64,000 bases of DNA from Caldiserica bacterium UBA4822. GTDB taxonomy: Bacteria > Caldisericota > Caldisericia > Cryosericales > Cryosericaceae. Within the stretch, counting starts at the first letter, position 1; each line of letters begins with the position of its first letter. The stretch covers positions 21,101 through 85,100 of the forward strand of contig DHFO01000043.1 in the NCBI GenBank assembly GCA_002402295.1. Direction: 5' to 3'. The translations under genes and the position numbers were made by a program. This document shows positions 9,133 to 17,058 of the stretch, in pieces. Below the pieces are notes generated by a model. It was not told the origin of the DNA and made no database searches. It saw nothing but the letters and a program-made list of their open reading frames with translations.

Positions 9133-10188
9133 GGTTGCATCAGGAGGTCTCGCCTCTCCCGCCAGCTGCCCGCAGGCGGCGCCGACGTCACCGCCAAAGC
9201 TCACGCGGCGTGTCCAGGGGATGCCGTGGGCGGTGAGTATGTCCTCGAAGGTGGCGAGGGTGCGCCCGGTGGGGCCCATGAATGCATTCCAGTGGCCGTA
9301 GGCGTCACGGGTCGGGTTGTAGGTCAAGAGGTTGACGAGGCCGAGGCGGGAAACGTTGGGCCACGTGCGAAGGAGGTCAGCAAGGCGGTGCGCGTCCTCC
9401 GGGCTGTCATTGATGCCGCCCAGCAGAAGGTACTCGAGCATCAGGCGTCGGTTGGTGACGGCGACGTAGCGGTCCAGCGCGGGCATCAGGGCACTCAGGG
9501 GATACGTGCGGTTGATGGGCATCAGCTGAGAGCGAAGGGCATCGGTCGGGGCATGGAGCGAAACGGCCAGGTTGACCTGCCATTGTTCCTGGGTGAAGTG
9601 TTCGATGCTGGGCACGATGCCGCTGGTCGAGACCGAAATGCGCCGCTGCCCAAGTCCCAGGGCGTCAGGGTCGTTGAGCAGCAGGATGGCGCGCCGCATG
9701 TGTTCGTAGGTGAGGAAAGGTTCCCCCATGCCCATGAAGACGACGTTGGTCACCTTCTCGCCGGCTGCCTTGAGCTGGCGCGCGAAGAACAGTACCTGGT
9801 CGACAATCTCGAAGGGTGTCAGCGTGCGCTGGAAGCCAAGGTGCCCCGTGGCGCAGAACGTACAGCCGATCTGGCACCCTGCCTCAGTGGAGACGCAGAC
9901 GGTGCGGCTGCCGTTCTCATGGGGAATGAGCACACTCTCGATGGGCAAGCTGTCTTGTGTCAAGAACAAGTCCTTGTCCGCGCCGTCAGGAGAGCGGCGG
10001 GTTGTTTCCAGCCGCAGTTCATCGAACGGCATCCTGCCTGCGAGCTCCTGCCGCAGCGGGCGCGGAATGGTGGGGATGTCATCATATCCGTGTGCTAGGT
10101 CCCGGTACACCGCCAGTTCGATTTGCTTCGCGCGGTAGGCGGGTTGTCCCAGTTCGTGCAGCACGGTGCCCAATCTGTCCAAGTCCAT
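9124..10188 (-). CDS. rlmN: 23S rRNA (adenine2503-C2)/tRNA methyltransferase RlmN
   Basis: 354 aa from the ATG at 10188. Radical SAM enzyme that methylates A2503 of 23S rRNA and A37 of some tRNAs. The N-terminal accessory domain (ELGQPAYRAKQIELAVY) precedes the radical SAM cysteines CQIGCTFC, followed by GMGEPFLTYEHM and the LLGGINDSPEDA region. A C-terminal catalytic cysteine is in DVGAACGQL. The open frame extends about 100 residues further upstream, but that part has no family similarity, and 354 aa is the normal length. The chosen ATG has no Shine-Dalgarno sequence; a TATAGT hexamer ends 6 bases before it, which suggests a leaderless mRNA. Confidence 0.93.
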   Translation of the reverse strand: MDLDRLGTVLHELGQPAYRAKQIELAVYRDLAHGYDDIPTIPRPLRQELAGRMPFDELRLETTRRSPDGADKDLFLTQDSLPIESVLIPHENGSRTVCVSTEAGCQIGCTFCATGHLGFQRTLTPFEIVDQVLFFARQLKAAGEKVTNVVFMGMGEPFLTYEHMRRAILLLNDPDALGLGQRRISVSTSGIVPSIEHFTQEQWQVNLAVSLHAPTDALRSQLMPINRTYPLSALMPALDRYVAVTNRRLMLEYLLLGGINDSPEDAHRLADLLRTWPNVSRLGLVNLLTYNPTRDAYGHWNAFMGPTGRTLATFEDILTAHGIPWTRRVSFGGDVGAACGQLAGEARPPDATQL

Positions 10189-10194
10189 GATGTC

Positions 10195-10200
10195 ACTATA
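10195..10200 (-). promoter_or_regulatory. rlmN: Candidate -10 of rlmN, leaderless arrangement
   Basis: TATAGT on the minus strand, six bases before the ATG, with no ribosome binding site between. The same geometry is seen at the mug gene (38762-38767) and the glycyl radical activase (48770-48775). Confidence 0.5.
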
Positions 10201-10375
10201 GCCGTGTTCTGATGGAGTGGCTGAAGAATTGGAGTCAGACAATGAAGTACGGGTATTTCGTGCCTCGAAAGGGTCATGAACGCATACGGAGTGAAGATTG
10301 TCCATCTGAATACTGGCACGAATGCTGGAAGCCCAAGAAGGATTCCAGGTATACCTTCCGTCTGGATTTTCGTGG

Positions 10376-10768
10376 TCATGAGGCCCTGGGCAACCCACTG
10401 TGCCAATTCGTAGAAACCACGAGCGTTGAGCACCAGCCAACAACGAGAAACATGCATAGAAAGGGACGCATCTGTGCGCGTTTTTCAACGGCCATCAACA
10501 GGAAACCAAAGCCGACGAACGGAGTGACATACGGTGCGATGAACAATAGTACGTCTGGCCCGCCGATTCCGAACACGGCTGATATGTACCCTAGCACGGT
10601 TGCCAGAATGGGCCACAACCAGAACCACTTGATGGCTTTCTTGCAGAGACCTGTCATACTGCCGCTGCGTGGATTGTCAGAAATCTTCTTCGCATCCACG
10701 GTCGGCACAACAGTCTTGTGGAAACATGTATCTCGGGTGATGCTCGGACCTGCAGCTGGACGCTGCAC
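10376..10768 (-). CDS. Short membrane protein, probably a truncated member of the island family
   Basis: 130 aa from a GTG at 10768, or 93 aa from an internal ATG at 10657; neither has a clear ribosome binding site. Two or three hydrophobic segments are visible: KWFWLWPILATVLGY, then a segment ending GFGFLLMA, then RPFLCMFLVVGWCSTLVVS. The pattern, a WP motif in the first helix, a Pro-rich middle and a basic turn before FLxxxLV, follows that of the proteins at 12937-13602, 16315-17007 and the first half of 17059-18222. It lacks their C-terminal half with the LPSRAWKW motif. It may be a decayed copy. Confidence 0.42.
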   Translation of the reverse strand: MQRPAAGPSITRDTCFHKTVVPTVDAKKISDNPRSGSMTGLCKKAIKWFWLWPILATVLGYISAVFGIGGPDVLLFIAPYVTPFVGFGFLLMAVEKRAQMRPFLCMFLVVGWCSTLVVSTNWHSGLPRAS

Positions 10769-10820
10769 CGAAAGCTAACACCGGCCAAAGTTAACACTTG
10801 ACCCCCATGAACAGTCGTTG

Positions 10821-11768
10821 TCAGTCTGATAGACGCATTTGTACCCGATAGGACAGCAGCAGTGCATAAGCGAACGGTATGATCAGAGGAATGAACCATG
10901 TGGCGTAGGTAGCAATCCACCCACTATTGCGTGTAGAGGTATGCATCAACACCAGCACGTATCCCCAGGCGGCAAGGGAGAATCCAGACGCGAGAGCTAC
11001 AACCCGCAGGCATCTCACGCGGATGCGAGAGGCAAGTAGCATGCTCCCGTGCGCGATGGTCAAAGGAAAGAGTCGTATGATGGTTTCATGCACGCAGGAG
11101 ATGAGAGCCTGAATACGGATGCTTCGCAGTAGTTCCGGTGAAGGCTTGAGGAGCGAGAAGTCAAAGGTGGCAAGCTGCCCTTCCTCGTAGAACCTGAATG
11201 AAGAACTGACTGACCAGACAAAGGCCAGCACAATCAGGAGAGCGAAAGAGACTGACGCAGCCACGGAGCGCCAGGCCTTTGGCGATGGCTTTCTGAGAAA
11301 AGGATTCGTACCATCTCGAGCTTTGCTGATCATCCTGGCCGATTCGCCATCAAGGATAAACAGACGTATCGCAAGCATGAGATCTGTCACAAGAGGCGGG
11401 ATCACACGCAGCATCAGTTCAGAAAGTCCCGTTGCCGGTAACAGTGTTCCTGCATAGATCAGCAGCATGAACGCGTGCACGACACTAACTGCTCCGAGAG
11501 AGCCGAGGACAGCATTGAGTGTGGCGGGACCGCCGTAGCGACGGGATGAAAGCAGGAGCAAGACCGCCACGCAGAGGAGTGTCGCCAGCGCAAACCACAG
11601 ATACCCATGCCACGGGTCTGTCCGTTGAGAGAACATGCAGACAACTCCTTCCAGGATGAGGAACCCGAGACTGGTCAGTGCAAGAGAGATGGCGACCATC
11701 TGCCTGTTGTGTTTGTCCTCGAATGCCTCCGGATTCACATTGGTTTCCTCATTACGTTCAGGTTTCAC
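10821..11768 (-). CDS. Polytopic membrane protein of unknown function
   Basis: 315 aa from a GTG at 11768, chosen because GGAGGTCACCT precedes it directly; a longer frame to 11843 would run through a hairpin. A charged cytoplasmic N-terminus (KPERNEETNVNPEAFEDKHNRQ) is followed by about seven or eight hydrophobic helices, for example ISLALTSLGFLILEGVVCMF and LWFALATLLCVAVLLLL. There is a basic loop GESARMISKARDG. No family is recognised. The charged N-terminus followed by helices resembles the other island membrane proteins, although the sequence is not clearly homologous. It sits downstream of a 15-bp inverted repeat at 11791-11834. Confidence 0.72.
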   Translation of the reverse strand: MKPERNEETNVNPEAFEDKHNRQMVAISLALTSLGFLILEGVVCMFSQRTDPWHGYLWFALATLLCVAVLLLLSSRRYGGPATLNAVLGSLGAVSVVHAFMLLIYAGTLLPATGLSELMLRVIPPLVTDLMLAIRLFILDGESARMISKARDGTNPFLRKPSPKAWRSVAASVSFALLIVLAFVWSVSSSFRFYEEGQLATFDFSLLKPSPELLRSIRIQALISCVHETIIRLFPLTIAHGSMLLASRIRVRCLRVVALASGFSLAAWGYVLVLMHTSTRNSGWIATYATWFIPLIIPFAYALLLSYRVQMRLSD

Positions 11769-11790
11769 AGGTGACCTCCTTTGCCATTCC

Positions 11791-11834
11791 CGTCCCTGCC
11801 AGGGATCTGTTGAAGTACCTCCCTGGCAGGGACG
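11791..11834 (-). promoter_or_regulatory. 15-bp inverted repeat in the leader of the 10821-11768 gene
   Basis: CGTCCCTGCCAGGGA and its exact complement are separated by 14 bases and lie directly before the GGAGG site of the downstream gene. Each arm is itself nearly self-complementary (CCCTGCCAGGG), so it could work as a hairpin or as a pair of protein sites. There is no T-run. Confidence 0.6.
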
Positions 11835-11934
11835 GTACATCATGCTTAGTGTTTCGTCGAGGTCTCAGTCAGTCCTTTCTTCACCGACGCGAAGTCAGCG
11901 TCGTATGATGACTTTCGGAGAGTGACACCGATCC

Positions 11935-12660
11935 TCAGTTACTTGTGCCGATAAACACCGGATTGACCAGACAGTATCCGGACTGAATTCCGTTGCTATA
12001 CACTACCTCTGCACGGATGTAGCAGTTCTGAGAAACGGTCATAGGGATCGTTGTCGTGAAATTGCTGATTCCATCGAGAGAAACGTTCTGCGTGACGGCT
12101 ATACCGTTCTTCTTGATGATCTTCACCTGCGCATTCGTATACCCTTTCGTCGACAAAGGAGTACCGGTAACAAACACAGAGACAGTACTGTTGCGCAGAA
12201 CGGTTGTGTGGCTCCCCGGGTAGAAGCCATTGACCGTGGCTGCCGCGAATGATCCATCAGAGGATGCAGTCGATCTCCCATTGCGGATGGCATCCCATAC
12301 AACGGATGGCGACGTTCCGGGAGCAGAGTAACTGCCCGTGTAGATGTAGTTCATGTTGGCTGCCCATCCAGCGCTGCTGGAAGTGTGGACATCGCTGTTA
12401 GCCATGCCCACGCACCAGTAGTTCCCCGCGATTTCATCACCCAGTTTGCTGAGGAGCTGCTGGTCCCACCTGGCTATAGCATTGGCGTTGGGACTGGATT
12501 CATTACTCATGATTTCAAGACCGTTCCATGGCGCTGCATTCCAGTCGCTCCAAGGAATGCCAATACCCAGAGCATTCTTGTACGGATGCGCCACAACGCC
12601 AAATCCCCCTGCTCCGATCACATTGTTAATCAGACTCTGGCATGTGCCATTCCCATTCAA
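11935..12660 (-). pseudogene. 5'-truncated copy of the PHP-type exoprotein gene
   Basis: 241 codons that align along their whole length with the C-terminal half of the protein encoded at 13861-15444. Shared elements are GGFGVVAHPY, GMANSDVH, NMNYIYTGSYSAPGTSPS, SSDGSFAAATVNG, RNSTVSVFVTGTP and a C-terminal SGYCLVNPVF. The similarity stops at about 12695. Upstream in the same frame is a TGA, and no N-terminal PHP motif (HVH or TDH) is found. The first possible start is a TTG without a ribosome binding site. Half of the metal ligands would be missing, so it is best read as the decayed product of a duplication. Confidence 0.78.
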
Positions 12661-12936
12661 TGTGCCAAAACGAGGTTCAATTCCATGAATCGTGGGTCAA
12701 TTGCCAGACAGGGGGTCCAAGTTCGGATCGGAACCCTCTTTCATGTTGGTCGGGCTATGACGCTGAGTTGTGCCGCCACTGCTGGAGTGGCGCACGAGAG
12801 TCCCGATACTCGGTGACGCAGAGAACGCACCATAGCATCAAGGGTCCTCGCTCACCTTTGCGCTTGTCTCTTCACGGTCCATACTGTCTTCCTCGGTCCA
12901 AATGGTTAGGACTTCTCCTCGCTATTGTTGCGGTGT
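12661..12936. other. Intergenic stretch without a gene
   Basis: About 275 bases between the PHP fragment and the next membrane protein. No N-terminal PHP similarity, tRNA or terminator was found. It probably holds the eroded remains of the 5' part of the truncated gene, but nothing can be shown. Confidence 0.4.
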
Positions 12937-13602
12937 CTAGTGCCGCCGAAGCATGAGTCTGGTCTTGGCAATTCCTCCTCGCACCCATTTCCACGCCCTC
13001 GATGGCAGCACGACGTACAGAGCGCCCAGGAGGACCAGTCCATAGTAGATCGGCATTGCGAGGAAACGTGGAGTCATGAGCAAGAGCAGCGTGTGATACG
13101 GAGCGGCCATCCGAGCGTAGCACATGATGTGGTCGGAGATCATGGGTATGAGGACGCGCCAGTCCTGATCTGGGTGGTGCAAGAAGTGCGTCACACTGTC
13201 CAACAGGTTGGATATGACAGTCTGTCGAGAAACAGGCGGTTGTACGTTGTCATACATGTGATATGTGTGGACCATGGTCCTCCAAAGCGATCCATCGCTT
13301 GCCAGTGTGGCATTGTGATAGAACCCTCCAGCAAGGAGGACCGAGATCAGCAGAACAGCGACCAGGCACCTCAGGAAGTGCCGCGCAAGGGTGTAGTTCC
13401 TCAGCGCAATGATCGCAAGGAGCAGTCCCAGAAGAGAGGAACCAATAGGATACCAAACGCCAGCGTTCTGGTCAAAGCCAAAGATGTTGCCATACAGTGC
13501 AACAGCGAGAGGCCATCCAAACAGAACACCATACAGCCACAACTCCAGGCTCGATATGGGACTGGCCTTCTCGTCCGTACTCGTAGACTGTTCAGTGTTC
13601 AT
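12937..13602 (-). CDS. Island membrane protein with C-terminal LPSRAWKW motif
   Basis: 221 aa from the ATG at 13602, which follows GGAGGAGAC; a longer frame to 13665 has no site. An acidic N-terminal tail (NTEQSTSTDEKASP) leads into LELWLYGVLFGWPLAVALY, a helix ending LLGLLLAIIAL, FLRCLVAVLLISVLLAGG and a final pair of helices ending in GALYVVLPSRAWKW, then a basic tail. The protein at 16315-17007 ends MYVVLPSRAWKW with the same organisation, and the DNA at the two 3' ends is clearly related. A five- to six-helix inner membrane protein of unknown role. Confidence 0.78.
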   Translation of the reverse strand: MNTEQSTSTDEKASPISSLELWLYGVLFGWPLAVALYGNIFGFDQNAGVWYPIGSSLLGLLLAIIALRNYTLARHFLRCLVAVLLISVLLAGGFYHNATLASDGSLWRTMVHTYHMYDNVQPPVSRQTVISNLLDSVTHFLHHPDQDWRVLIPMISDHIMCYARMAAPYHTLLLLMTPRFLAMPIYYGLVLLGALYVVLPSRAWKWVRGGIAKTRLMLRRH

Positions 13603-13686
13603 TGTATCTGTCTCCTCCAGGCGCGCATCTGCGTTTCGGCGCGAGACTGTTTGAAACTGTGACACCGAGTATTCAGCTTGATAGTT

Positions 13687-13729
13687 GGCTGGGCAATGCG
13701 GTCGACGGCTTCTGCCGTATTGCCCAGCC
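13687..13729. other. Long hairpin between the PHP gene and the 12937-13602 gene
   Basis: GGCTGGGCAAT at 13687-13697 pairs exactly with ATTGCCCAGCC at 13719-13729. The stem extends inward by several pairs around a loop near CGACGGCTTCT. It lies 130 bases downstream of the PHP gene stop and 85 bases upstream of the next start. Without a T-run it is either a poor terminator or a leader structure. Confidence 0.6.
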
Positions 13730-13860
13730 GCGCCATGGTAAGATGCGGAGAACTACGCATTCATGCAGATCTCTTGCCACAAGTGAAGAGCACCAAGTTC
13801 GCGACACTTGCGAAAGTATTCCGGACATCTCATCATTGGTATGCGTCCCTACCCAGTCGT

Positions 13861-15444
13861 CTAGTAGGTATCAACAAAGACAGGGTTGACGAAGCAGTAC
13901 CCTGAGTAGTTGCCAGCAACGCCATAGCGGACTTCCACGCGGACATAGCCGTCTGCCGGGACAGTGAGAGAATAGGTTCTCGTGAAACTGACTCCACTCA
14001 GCGGAACGATTTCCGATGTCTGTGGATATCCGTTGCGGAGGACTGTTACCTCTGCATTCGTGTATGTCGTGAACGCGGGGGTACCGGTAACAAAGACAGA
14101 GACTGTGCTGTTGCGCGCCACGGTCACCTTATATCCTGGATAGACGCCGTTGACCGTGGCTGCAGCAAAAGACCCATCAGATGATGCTGTCAGGCTACCC
14201 TGCTTGATGGGGTTCCAGACTGCCGAAGGGGACGTTCCTGGTGCAGAGTAACTACCGGTATAGATGTAGTTCATGTTGCTGCCCCACGCAGGCCAGCTAC
14301 CGGCGTTGTGAACGTCGCTGTTTGCCATGCCCACCCGTCGGACAGTCCCTGTTATCTCGTCGCTCAGACTAGTGCAGAGCCATGTATCCCACTCTGTAAC
14401 GGCATTCGCCGAATAGGAACCAACCTGGTTGCTGATGACTTCCAACCCCCTCCATGGAGCAGCAAACCAATCGCCCCAAGCAATGCCATATGGATGAGCA
14501 ATAATACCGAATCCCCCCGCTGCACTTGTCCTGCTGATGAGGTCTTGACACGTGCCGTAACTGGCAGCAAATGAGAAATCCGCATAACGGAGTAGGTGAC
14601 CTGTCATCGTCCCTGACTCCCAGAATTCCTTCGTGGCCAGTTCCTCCCCGGGACACACTGTAACAGTCGGCGAATACTGAGCGGTCGCTCGGGAGCATGC
14701 AGTCTTGTAGATACCCCATTCGTCTTGTTCCAAGCGTGGCTCAGATGTATTGTGGCCACTGTTTTCTCCTGCATGGTCCGTGGCAACAATCCACTGCATC
14801 CCTTTGGAGTTGGCTTGATCACGATGGGTCAGAACAGTTGCCAAGTCCGTGGCATCACTGAACCCATAGAACTGCTCATAGCCGGGGGTGTATTGGGAAG
14901 GAGAATCGGGAGGATCTTGGGACAATCCTTGCGTATGCACATGTCCGTCTCCCGGGTGCCACATGCCCCCATTGGGCAGACTGGCAAGGAGATAGACCAT
15001 GCTTTGCTGCTCGAGCGTGAAGGGTTGTCCTGCCAGTTCTCCGGTGATACGGGCAGTGGCGAGGACGGCTGTCTCTGATGTGGTATCGGTCGTGAACTGG
15101 GTGAGATCAACGGCCAGTGTCGTGGTCTTCAGCAGGTGCTGAATCTTGGCTTCATCCGCTGTGAACTCCTCGGGGTTCTTCATGGACTGCTTGGCCCGTG
15201 AGGCAAAGAACGCCTGTTCAATGAGAATGCTCTTCTGTTTGCTGTCAGTAGTATTTGCTGCCTTTGTGATCAGGTTCTGTGCAGTGACGATGTCCGTAGC
15301 TGCTGGAGGGATGATTCCCAGGGCTGTCCGCATCTCTTCACTGGATCCTGCCTTTCCTGCAAGACTCTCCAGCCTGAACTCGGTTCGTTCAGTTGCCACT
15401 ACTTGCCCCTTTGCATCCAGAACTTCGACCGAGCGGATCAGCAT
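13861..15444 (-). CDS. PHP-domain metallophosphoesterase-like exoprotein, main body
   Basis: 527 codons from the first ATG, but that ATG is not the natural start: the same frame continues upstream as DGDLSTDPS, and the signal peptide is encoded in another frame at 15438-15638. The metal-binding motifs of PHP phosphoesterases appear in order: GDGHVH, ATDHAGE, a PGEEL segment, AHPYG and MANSDVH. A C-terminal beta-rich region follows with VNGVYPGYKVTV and ends in FVNPVFVDTY. The N-terminal 150 residues are a separate unknown domain. Probably secreted or surface-bound; a phosphodiester or phosphomonoester hydrolase is the family's usual activity. A truncated copy lies at 11935-12660. If the frameshift is real, the gene is inactive or needs frame switching. 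Confidence 0.82.
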   Translation of the reverse strand: MLIRSVEVLDAKGQVVATERTEFRLESLAGKAGSSEEMRTALGIIPPAATDIVTAQNLITKAANTTDSKQKSILIEQAFFASRAKQSMKNPEEFTADEAKIQHLLKTTTLAVDLTQFTTDTTSETAVLATARITGELAGQPFTLEQQSMVYLLASLPNGGMWHPGDGHVHTQGLSQDPPDSPSQYTPGYEQFYGFSDATDLATVLTHRDQANSKGMQWIVATDHAGENSGHNTSEPRLEQDEWGIYKTACSRATAQYSPTVTVCPGEELATKEFWESGTMTGHLLRYADFSFAASYGTCQDLISRTSAAGGFGIIAHPYGIAWGDWFAAPWRGLEVISNQVGSYSANAVTEWDTWLCTSLSDEITGTVRRVGMANSDVHNAGSWPAWGSNMNYIYTGSYSAPGTSPSAVWNPIKQGSLTASSDGSFAAATVNGVYPGYKVTVARNSTVSVFVTGTPAFTTYTNAEVTVLRNGYPQTSEIVPLSGVSFTRTYSLTVPADGYVRVEVRYGVAGNYSGYCFVNPVFVDTY

Positions 15445-15638
15445 AGATGGATCAGTGCTGAGGTCCCCATCATGATGGGCAGATAGACCGTCGTTGCTGG
15501 TGCCCGGCAGTAGGAATCCTGCGGGACTTCCAGATACAGCACGTCATGGACCGTCTCTGCAATGACAGAAGGCCGATGACCGGTGACACTGACACACATC
15601 AATGTACAGACAAGCACAAGCGCGAGTATCCGTTTCAT
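15438..15638 (-). CDS. Signal-peptide fragment of the PHP exoprotein, out of frame with the body
   Basis: 66 codons from an ATG at 15638 after a strong AAGGAGGAG site. It starts MKRILALVLVCTLMCVSVTG, a typical secretion signal, and continues VLYLEVPQDS. The frame ends just inside the start of the main body. A single one-base change between about 15490 and 15515 would fuse the two into one secreted protein of about 590 residues: this frame carries the start and signal, the other carries the PHP domain. Either a true frameshift mutation, a base-calling error in a CCGGGC/CACC region, or less likely programmed frameshifting. Confidence 0.72.
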   Translation of the reverse strand: MKRILALVLVCTLMCVSVTGHRPSVIAETVHDVLYLEVPQDSYCRAPATTVYLPIMMGTSALIHLC

Positions 15639-16314
15639 ATGCTCCTCCTTGGATCATGATGGTAGAACGAAACAAAGGCCTGTTTCCTTGTCTTCTGCTG
15701 CAGCTTCTTGCTGCTAGCGCCTCCTATCGCATGCTTGCTTTCGGCACAAGCTCGGCGCGTCTTCATAGACGAGCGCCGTCAGCGCGCCGTATCAGTACGG
15801 CACCGCAGCGAAGCAAGAACTCTCCACCAAAAGTATAGTGCCAGGGGGAAGAATGTGCAAATCTCCGTGGACAGACCAGGCAGGGCCTGCCCGTTCGCCG
15901 TGTGATGAACCACCTCGCAGGCTGCTTGGGAGAACAGAGGTTTGATGCATCTACCAGTACTATTGCGTAAACACCAGAGGTTTATTGTCTCACTCCAAGA
16001 ATAGCTGGAATGGTTTCTGCAATTAGAGTCGTGTAATTCCGTGTCCGGAAACCCGCATGGTTGCGTAGTGCGTTCAGGATTACACGACATTCGTCGTGCT
16101 GACGATTTGGCCGAATTGATGACGGGTGGATGGCTGGTTTCGAGAGGAAATGGCAGAAACGTCAGTCAGATAGTAGCGTCAGCGTGAATCCGGAGAATCG
16201 ACGAAGAATCCGGGAATTTGGAAATCAACACGGATTTCCGAGAATCAGCCGGGAAAACGAAAGACGCAACGTGTTGCGATCAGATGCTCATTGGACGGTC
16301 GCCGCGCCGTGCCG
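15639..16314. other. Long non-coding stretch upstream of the PHP gene
   Basis: About 675 bases with no convincing gene. The part nearest the PHP gene holds its leader and promoter (15770-15837). Further out, TCGTGTAAT at 16029-16037 and ATTACACGA at 16079-16087 form a 9-bp inverted repeat about 40 bases apart. The rest shows no recognised feature; short open frames here have no family similarity. Confidence 0.5.
15770..15837 (-). promoter_or_regulatory. Promoter and structured leader of the PHP gene, copy 1 of a conserved unit
   Basis: On the minus strand TATACT (15837-15832) is followed after 22 bases by GCTGCG and a block of about 40 bases. The block contains the hairpin GCCGTA-ctga-TACGGC (15801-15786) and a second small stem GCGC-tgacg-GCGC. 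The unit at 18996-19063 has the same spacing, and its first hairpin differs by a compensating pair change. A TTGCAC 17 bases upstream of TATACT could be the -35. The remaining leader to the start at 15638 is about 130 bases. Confidence 0.7.
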
Positions 16315-17007
16315 CTACATCTGTTCCCTGTGCCAAACCACAGACCAGACTCTTTGGAGCCTTGGCCCCATCCATTTCCACGCTCTTGACGGCAGTACGA
16401 CATACATCACACTCAAGATGACCCACAGCCAGAAGAGGGGGATGGCAAGGCGGGAAGGCATAAAAACCATCAATAGCAGGAAATAGGGGCTTGCCAGCAG
16501 AGACCAATGCTTGACTCCGGCAAAGAGAAGCATGAGAGGCGTGGGATAGTTGGCGAGCGGACCAACAAAGGAGGGAAGAGTAACGAACCGATCACACAGA
16601 CCCAGCATCTTGCCAAGCAATGATCGATCAGGGTAGCGAATTGAGCCCTTCAATACGTTGAGGAAGTCTCCTCCGCTGGCGGTTGTCGCAATGGTGTAGT
16701 TCGTGAGCACAGCGACCACAAGACAGACGCCGACAACAACCCTGAGAACGTGGTGCAAGACCGGGCGATGACGCAGCGCAGTCACGACGAAGATCGCCGT
16801 CAGGATTGGCGAAAAGAACATCGCGTACTCATACAGTATGTAGAAGTAGTCACCGTTCACGGGTGCCAGGAGCGACGAAAAGAGCAAGCCAGTGAGCAAC
16901 GTAGCTGACAGTTGGAAGACTGGCCACATGAGGAAGTTCCGCGTTAGTCGCCGCTCAAGAACGGTAGTCAGCCTTGTGCTGTTATCTCTTTCCTCGTCGT
17001 GTTCCAT
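16315..17007 (-). CDS. Island membrane protein with C-terminal LPSRAWKW motif, paralogue
   Basis: 230 aa from the ATG at 17007 after GGAGGCACC. An acidic N-terminal tail MEHDEERDN is followed by helices FLMWPVFQLSATLLTGLLF, a segment ending ILTAIFVVTALRHR, VLRVVVGVCLVVAVLTNYT and a C-terminal pair ending MYVVLPSRAWKW, then a basic tail. It is a paralogue of 12937-13602 and shares its N-terminal MEHxEERD sequence with the upstream gene at 17059-18222. It is the third gene of a likely three-gene operon starting at 18936, with a 51-base gap to the previous stop. Function unknown. Confidence 0.78.
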   Translation of the reverse strand: MEHDEERDNSTRLTTVLERRLTRNFLMWPVFQLSATLLTGLLFSSLLAPVNGDYFYILYEYAMFFSPILTAIFVVTALRHRPVLHHVLRVVVGVCLVVAVLTNYTIATTASGGDFLNVLKGSIRYPDRSLLGKMLGLCDRFVTLPSFVGPLANYPTPLMLLFAGVKHWSLLASPYFLLLMVFMPSRLAIPLFWLWVILSVMYVVLPSRAWKWMGPRLQRVWSVVWHREQM

Positions 17008-17058
17008 GGTGCCTCCTTCGGTGCCGTGCATATCAGTAACGCAGATGCCGGTCAGCCC

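Noticed and set aside
9189..10488. 100-residue N-terminal extension of RlmN up to 10488
   Set aside because: The extension has no family similarity and runs into a hydrophilic low-quality sequence; 354 aa from 10188 is the standard length.
16029..16087. 9-bp inverted repeat TCGTGTAAT/ATTACACGA as a possible element boundary
   Set aside because: Arms are short and separated by about 40 bases, with no target duplication or gene between; not enough to call a mobile element.
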